NCBI RefSeq assembly: GCF_026151205.1
Contig: NC_087078.1
Span: 6,589,675 to 6,653,674 of the forward strand
Length of the DNA stretch: 64,000 nt
From: Bolinopsis microptera
Lineage: Eukaryota; Ctenophora; Tentaculata; Lobata; Bolinopsidae
Direction: 5' to 3'
The notes below the pieces were generated by a model. It had not been told where the DNA came from, did no database searches, and saw only the letters and a list, made by a program, of their open reading frames with translations. A program made the translations under genes and the position numbers. This document shows, one piece after another, positions 41,701 to 50,700 of the stretch (positions within the stretch are counted from its first letter, which is position 1; each line of letters opens with the position of its first letter).

Positions 41701-44700
41701 CGGATTGGCCAGGCACAGACTATGGAGAAAATCTCATTCCAGAAGATTACAAATTAGCTGTTCCCTTGACCCTACTATATCTAACACCGCCAGCCGTTGC
41801 ATTCATAGGTTGGTTATAGTTACTGTCAACTCGTTAACTAACACATATTTTACTTGAAACACAGTCAGTAACTCTACGATTATTTTGATGGCAGTGAAGA
41901 GCATCTCTGTGATTCTATAAATACCGCAGGTCTTGGAGCAGTTAGTGCTGCTGTTATGAGCTCAACTGACAGTTCAATCCTTGGAGTTAGTACTCTGTTC
42001 ACCAGGAATGTCTTTGTAAACGTATTTTACCAGAAGGCAACCGACAAGTACGTTAAATCGAATTATTTGGGACAAAGGGGGAGGGAGGCAGGGTAGGACA
42101 GAAGGGGAGGGAGGCAGGGTAGGACAGAAGGCGAGGGAGGTAGAGGAGGGAAGGAGGGTGGTGAGGAAGGAATAAGGGGAAGAATAGTGAGATGTTTTGT
42201 AAACTGTATGTGATTGTTTAATTAGGACCCGTTCAAACGGTTGTAGTTAGTAAAAATACGGAAGCAAAATCAAATATAACTATATTGAATATTCTTGTAA
42301 ACACTATTTCAGATTTACGGTTTGGTTTTTGCGAGGAACAGTGTTCGTTAACACGGTTATTGCTATGATCATAGCCATCTTTGTGAAAACAGTGTACGGA
42401 CTCTACTTAATATGCAGGTAGGAAAACATCATTTAAAGCATACTTTATCCATTTTGTTTTATAAAACAAATAAATATATATATAATATAATAAATAACAC
42501 ATGACACAAAGTTAAAATTACCATTTGAACTGTATTTCATTTGTTATTTACTTTGCTCCTTGATCTCAAGTAGAGCACTGTAGTGCCGACAAAGGAAATA
42601 ACACCATTATTATAGTAAATTAGTTTTAAAGTTTTAAACTAATTACAACACTGCAAATTTATTACATTTATTGAGGACGTGACGTTACAGAAGGAATTAA
42701 TTTAATATAGTTTGAGGAGTCCTCACTCTCCTCACGTCCAACAATTTACAATAGCGTTTCTCTTGTCGCTAATATACTAATATAACGAATTTAATCCCCT
42801 CAGTGATTTGGTATACATCCTGCTCTTCCCCCACCTGGTGATGGTGGTCCACTTCCTCAGCTTACAAACAAGTACGGCATGATAGCTGGATTTAGTGTAG
42901 CCCTGATCCTGAGAGTGTTATCGGGGGAACCCGTGCTGAAGTACAACGCCCTCCTTAAGTTCCCGGGTTACGTGGAACCTGATCAATCTGATGTGAGTAA
43001 TTTAAGATTAAATTAATAAATTTTCTTAGTATGTTGTGAATATATCTAGGGTATAGGATGAATATGTGCTGAATTTTCCGATTAATGTGAAATCCTATGG
43101 AATCATGATCTTATTCGACTTTCAAATTAATCTCGTACATATGTCAAATTAAGCGTTACCAACGTAAAATTAGTTATTCACTTTTTCAACAGGGAAGTTA
43201 TGGAAGACAGAGATTCCCCTTCAGAAATCTCATCGTGATACTCAACTTCCTCATAACACTCTCTGTTACCTACTTGTCAAAACAACTCTTTGCCAAATGT
43301 GAGCCTCCCAATTTGATAGTATCCAGTGCAATTTGATAGTATCCAGTGCAATTTGGTAGTATCCAGTGCAATTTGATAGTACCCAGTGCAATTTGATAGT
43401 ATCCAGTGCAATTTGATAGTATCCAGTGCAGTATCTGAAAGCTATAAAAACCGTCTTGGTATGTTGACAAACATTCTCCGGAATTTGATGTTTAACTTTT
43501 CAGACTAATACGATCATTTTTATGTCCTTTATTTTTCAGACCCTGATCTACAAAAGTACGATATTCTGGAAGGGGTGAGGGACCAGAAGACAGAGAAAAG
43601 AGAAGGTCTTCAAAATGAGAAGGAAGGAGAACAATTCTTATAAACTGGAGTTCCTGAAGCTTAGATTTCAATTGAGCTGTGACCGTGGATTATTACACAC
43701 ACTTCAGGATCATATACATACACTTCATACTTAAACTAAAGGACGGAGGAACGTTCTGGTTAAAGAGAGGAACAGTGTTGGCAAGTTTACCCAGAGCAAG
43801 TACCAGGAACCTGCACCACGTGTTACTGTGATGTGTAGCTAGATTGTTTTCGGGTTCTTCAGAGTTCAGTGCAGCTCGTTTATCTCAGCATTCGATCTTG
43901 CAGCACGTGTCTTTTATTGCATTTATTTAGATGGGAGTTGTTACACGGATTTTTGTTTTGTTTTGTTTAGGGAGAAAATTTGCCACATAGGTCTAGGATC
44001 ATAATATAGATTAGTTTGTAAATTTATTGTAAAAATGTGGCGGATTTTCCGAAAATCCGCTGACCCGCCACTTTTTAAACTGTAATATTATTTTCACAAA
44101 AATGTTTGAAAATCCACCGAATTCTACCTGCCATATATTGCAAAATTCGACCCAATTTTCCTTCCAGACTGCGTATTTGTTTACAGTTTAATTCACCGCC
44201 GGTGAATTGAAGTTTTTGTATTATCTTTTATTAAATTAGTTTAATCTTTATATCGACACTATGATTTATTTCTAAAGTAAATAAAAATTTGTTTCGTGAT
44301 GGAGATTCATAACAAGAAAGAATAAAAAATGAAAGTTGCACCATTCACAAAATTAGCAATACGAAAATTTATAACTTCCTAAATCCTTACAGTGCTATGA
44401 TTGATAGCACGGTAATAATCAGTTTACTTGTGCCGTGTGCGTCCACTACAACCAAAGCATTTGACGTTTTCGAATAAAACCACCTCGTTATAATCAATGT
44501 GAAAAAGGAACGATGAATTTATTATGCCATATACCCTGTCAGAACTCAAAATTCGGCTGGTTTTATTATGGCAGGTAGAAATAATAACGGGTAAAAATAT
44601 GGTAGAATTTTCGAAAAACCGCCAAATTTAACCCGTCATAATTAAACGACTTAGGTATGTATATAACTGGACTTTTAGGCAACACTTTATACTGCCTAGC

Positions 44701-47700
44701 ATTAGCCATTACATGACCAAATCACGTTAAATACTGACTAAATTACCTGACTAAATTCTAACATTGTCTGAAACTTCTCTACTTTTAATCATATCACGAG
44801 CCAATAAATTACTGTTCTTATCAGTTTCCCGGGTCATTTCATGTTCGTTTTCAGCATAATATAATCAATAATAGAATATAAAGCAATCGCTGAATGGTCC
44901 TACAGAAAATTAATGTGTGATGATCGCGGTACATACTGTACAGGAATCTTCGTGGTTGACCGGGGGGGGGGGGGGGGGGGGGATCATATGGTCAGAATCG
45001 TACGTGACGTTGGGTGGGTCATATTTTCTTCCAAAACGCAGTTAGTACTTTTGTAATAAGTGGTGGGTCTGCTGCTCACTTCCCAGAAAAACAGTTAGTA
45101 CATGGTACTAAGGGGTTCATTTTTTGGGAGTCCAACCCCAAAAACCCCATTTTACCTCAAATTTCAATTTTGGGAATGGGTTTTGAGGTTTTTTTGAGTT
45201 TTTTTTGGGTTTTTTGTAATTTTTTCAATTTTTTTGTAACTTTTTATCTAATTCGACTACATTGAAAACAAAACCCCTACTAAATAGTGGGTATAATTTG
45301 CCCGTTTCCAATGTTAAATGAGCTGTTTAAAGCAATTTATGGGTGGGTATCTTATTTTAGTCGACATCACGTACGGCACTTAGTACCTGATCCCCCCCCC
45401 CGGGTTGACCTGTTGGGACGGAGAAATTTATCTTGTTAATAACATAAAGGAAGTAAAATTTCATTATCCTTTTTACATGTTTTAGTTTGTGTTGATTCTT
45501 GATTAGTTCTACTGAAAGTTTGGAACGTGCCACCAAAACAACTTGCCACCACGATTATTAAAATTAAATGCTTTCAAGGCGGAGAGAAGATTGAAGTTTC
45601 AACTGAAATAAAAACCTGCCCGGAACTCAGAGGTGGCCATGGTAATTTTAGATCGCAAATTTTCACTCCTTTCAAAATTGGTATCCAAATGTTTGCACAG
45701 AAACTGACGATGGAATCTGAAAATGTAAGCTAGAATAAATAGGCTATGGATCGTCTGGCAATCAACATGAACCGAAGTAGCTATATAGGATGCAGCTACA
45801 TGGTAAACCTCTGGGAATTTGGTCTAATTAAGACAGCTACAAATTTAGGAAACTAATTTTTCTATTTCAAAATTCAAATAAACTTTACATCAATGTATTA
45901 CACTTACATTTACAAAAGACCAAAATATCTACTATGAGGGAAAAAACATGGAATATGAAAGCTAGAAAAATATCCGTGATGCTCAACAGTATACCAGACT
46001 GCAGCTGGAGTGAGAAACATTATGTTAAAACATCATTGTTAAATTTATTTCGGCTGTACAAAAACGCGGTGGTAAATCATAATTACATGGGTGTTGTAAG
46101 TGGGTTACCTGAATACATGTTCACTGTTTTTTAAAACACTGTATTTTTTAGATTTAATTTTAACTCAAATGTTCTCTAACTAAATTATGTTTGGTTTAAA
46201 AAGAAAATACCGAACTCTCCAACATACGAGACATATTTAATTCATTTATGTTCGACATAATTACGGTAACCTAATGAATGGGAACGAAAATATGGGGATT
46301 TTTCCGAAGACCGCCAAGTTTCGTACCCAAAATATCCTGCGTTAAGAATAACATTCTTAATGACATTAACAATCCTTCCTGATCAGAATTTCTAAGCAAT
46401 TTCCAAAATATCCTGACTCTCCTGGAACTCATTTAACTGAATTAAGTATTACCGTTTCTTTACTACCCCTTGCCCGACGCTCGTATCTAAATCTTACCCT
46501 TGCTCGTATCGGCGTATCTTACCCTTGTTGATTTTAGCCGACCCTGACATATGGGGGTGATTCGAAGTATCCCGCATAGCAAATGAAGCGGTATGCAGTA
46601 CAACACAAAACAAGTCACAGTAGATGTTGGAAGGTGTATTAATTACACTTGCTTCCTAGCTGTTCCTTGATTTCCCTTGTCTTTTCTTGCCTTTTTCGAG
46701 CTGTAAATGAGCTAAGTCTCGGAAAAAAAGTAAGTGAAAAATGTTCAAAGTTTTTCTAAAAACTACTTTTCTCCGTGTTTTAAGTTATTCCGATCATTTT
46801 GAGCCAAAAAATATTTAAATTTTTGCTAATTAGCTACTTGATAATCACCTAATTAACTAATTGTCTGACGTAAAAATTTCTGTATATAATTTTTTCCAGG
46901 TTTTCCCTGATCCCTACATAATTTTCCCGATACGTACTTTCCTAAATTTACAGAACTGACAGGATCATATATTCTTGATTTATTTTATGTTCTTCATTCA
47001 TTTGACATTGTTTAACCTTGCAGCCTATAAAAATATGGCAGACTCAGAGAAAATGTTAGAAGATGACTTGGCACTCCTTGAGGAGAGCCCCTCCATATAC
47101 GAGAAAAAATCTAGCGATGATTTGATTGAAGAGCTGTCTCGGCACCGGACATGGAAATACACAGTACTCGTCTTTTCTATTAGTCTCACAATCTTGATCA
47201 GCCCTTTAAATGTCTACATAACCTCATTAGCAGGTATTTATCACCTGGTGTTAATATCACCATGTTTTTCCCGATCCTTTTACAGCGAAGTTATTTTACG
47301 TGACTTCCGAGTTTAATCACTATTATACATGCGCGGCGCTAAAATAAAACTAAACAGGACGAAAAACCGCATATTAAAACTTGCGCATGACTGAGACATG
47401 AAAACAAACTGAAATATTAAGTCATATAATAATAAAAAGCTGTGGATCGGAAAATTGAGCGGCCACCCACAAAAGAAATGCGGCCTTGTTAAGAAAAAAT
47501 TGTCGAATTTTATTAACCGCTCGACACTATGTTATTAGAATAATCTATTATAAAAATAACGTTCATATAGATCGGCTAGTGATTAATTATTTATCTGATT
47601 TTCTAATTCGACTAATCCAGGGATCGACCCAGAGCCCGGCGATATTTGGTCATGTGTATCCGAAAAATGCGAGTACTTGACGAGCGCTAATACCTCATTA

Positions 47701-50700
47701 CTGCAAGAATTTCCTTGCGACATCACCGAAATCGTGGATGGCAAAACAGAGTTGGTTTTCGGACCGTCTGACATAGAATGGCATCTTGAGCGCACCTCAT
47801 TTTCAGTGGAGTTTGATTTGTATTGTAACGTCGGATCCCGACCTGCACAAAAAACACTCCTCTCCTCCATGTACTTCCCAGGAGCGTTGTCGGGATTGAT
47901 AGTTGGAGGTTTCCTGTTCGACAACGTGGGGAGGCAGAAAGTAGCCTCTGTAGCTTATGCCCTTTCCTTCCTCGTACATCTTGCCACAACATTCTGCCAC
48001 AACTTCCAGTTACTCCTGGCTATCAGATTTTGGGCGGGTTTTTTTGAGTTTGTGGGTACTACAGGGTTTTACGTATTACAATTGGAGCTGATGCCAGCCA
48101 GTTACAGGAACTACATCAACGGTTTCGCGGGCATAGTGTGGGCGGCGGGATATCCGATTGCAGCAGCGGTGGGTTATTTCGTGCACGATTGGAACTACAT
48201 GTACCTTGCAGCAGCCATCTTAGGCATTCTCAGTCGAGTACACACATTTGTGTTTGTTATGGAGTCACCACGGTTTTACCTTATAAAGAATGATGTGAAG
48301 TCAGCGAAGAAATCGTTCAAAGCGCTAGCAGCACTGACTACAGCTAATCTAAACCTAGATAAAACTGAGATTATAGATGCTGGTAAGGCGAAGGAGAGGC
48401 AACAGAATTTGAAACAGCAGTTTATGGAGCTGATAAAGTACCCCAGCGTTCTTAAGGAGACCTTACTCTTTATGTTCCTCTGGTTCTTTATCGCCATGTT
48501 CTTCTACGGGCTTAATTTTGGCTGGTCAGAGATAGTGCCAAACAGATACCTGGGATATCTTTTTGGAGGACTTGGAGAGTTTGTAGCTGCTTGCATAACT
48601 GTCCCAGTGATACACAAATTGGGCAGGAGAAGGGCCATGATAATATTCCACAGTGGTGCTGCCCTGGTGTTCCTGATTGCCATCCCGGAGGTGGACCTTG
48701 GTAACGGGTGGACCTTGGAGGGTGTCTGTTGTTTGGTGTGTGTGACCTTTATTGCGGCGAGCTTTGCCGGGATCTATCTATGGACAGGGGAGCTTGCACC
48801 TACATCTCATAGAGGATTTGCATACGCCGCTGGGTCAGGAGCTGCCAGGGTCGGGTCCTTTCTCGGTCCCTACATCTTCAACAACCTGGCTCCAGTAACC
48901 CACAGAGCAGTTCCGTTTGGAATCCAGTCCTTAGCTTCACTACTCTGTGCTTTTGCAGCGTTCCTATTGGTGGAGACGGGAGATAAGGAGATAGCTTGTG
49001 TGCCTGCAGATGTTGAGGCTAGGAGAAAGGGGTACAGGTATAGGATCTAGTGTGCAGGGTCAGAGAGATACTGTTTGCTTATTTGGTAGTGGAAGCCGTG
49101 GAATGTTGGATTAAGACAATATTACTTTACAGTTACGTATTTAAAAAAAAGTAATGATTGCATGGTAGTATTCAAACTTTTCGCGAAGCCCCCTCCGTAA
49201 TTAAAAAAAATCCTTTTCTTTTAATGATCATCTACATATTATGTATATTTAAATATAATAAATATAAATATGGGAAATATATAATAAGAATAAATATGAA
49301 TTATAATACATTACATATAATAAAAATAACTATGAATAACTAATTATAAATTGTTGTAAAAAGAAACTTCTAAAATTACCTCTAGCTTTAGGCTTGACCT
49401 TGTCCTGCAGAACACTATCCATAGTAGATGTAAAGTCCTGGGACTGTTTGTCTTGTTCGGGGATTAGAAGGGGAATTATCTCCGTTACTCTGACGTTGCC
49501 TGAGCTGCAGGGTGAGTGTGTTATACTGTTATATTGTTTATCAGTGGGTCAGCATTGCCAGACGTCCATGCTTGGCCTGCAGACACGCGCGCAGAATAGA
49601 ACACTTTTAATCGATTCTACGGTTAAAATACGTATAGCAAAATATTTTCAGAGTTCCTAGCGTATCGAGCAGAAATACCGCAAAGCCCTTTAATATAGTT
49701 ATCAGGGATCCTAACCACCATTTTTAAATCGGTGCAATATATACAATATATTTAGGAATGAGGATCCAACCGAATTGGAGAGCCTTTCCTTGTTAACCGG
49801 ACCACAATTTATTTTGCCATGCCGAAAAATTATTTGTTATTGCATTTTCTTAGTTATACATTAACAATTCATATTCCCTAATAACGTTTGTCGTTATGAC
49901 GAAAGTTGGTGCCAAATAGTTGACTGTAGAGATGGATCTGACTTAAACTTTGGACAATTGGCGGTGGTCTTTGAACTTGAAGGAATATTGGTGTTGTACC
50001 GTTGTTATTGCAACCAGTCAATTAGAAGCTCCTAACGCTGATAGTGCAAGTGAAACTTCGAAATATTTCGGGGAGGAAACCTCTGGTGACATTCCAACTA
50101 CTTAATTTTTTGGTAACATTGAGGACGGCACTTGCAGTTGCATTTGTCCGAATCTTACAGATACTGCATTATAACTTTGTAACAATGTAACAAAGAGGAG
50201 AGTTTTGATTGTCTCAGTCTGAATTGCAATTATCAAATTAGCTACCTAACCAGTACCAGACGTGGCACGAATTTCTTCGAATTCACGGTAGCCTTTTCAT
50301 CCCGGGCAAGTAGTTATATAGGCGAGACCGAGCATCCTTTTACTCCATTATTTTACTTTTACTCCATTATTCCTAGCAAAAATGTTAGCCTCGAAAGGAG
50401 TGTTACCCTATTTCCGGACAAACTGAATCTTTCTAGCGGCGCAAAGCCGACATCCTTGTGAATAAAGCTCGTGCTTTAACAAAAGCAAATGCTCTGATGT
50501 CATCAGCCCATCAGCCGGTACGTGTAATTTGGAAAAAAGAAAGTGACTGCTTGGCGCCAGGGCATATGCATAAGCTGTGATCAGGAGTATCTCCACAGTC
50601 AGGTCATTGGTCCATACACATCACTGCATAAAGACAAAGAATAATGGACATGGGCGGGACTGCAGGACTGACGATCTAAATTTAAGAGCGCAAAAACAGG

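Noticed and set aside
42804-42992. Tiny intron to explain the SLC5A7 frame break
   Set aside because: No GT-AG pair of plausible length lies in the 42850-42870 interval; a missing base is simpler.
43270-43470. Repetitive open frame on the minus strand
   Set aside because: Generated by the 20-bp tandem repeat within SLC5A7 intron 11.
45014-45265. Phenylalanine-rich open frame
   Set aside because: Lies inside the poly-G-ended element and reflects T tracts.
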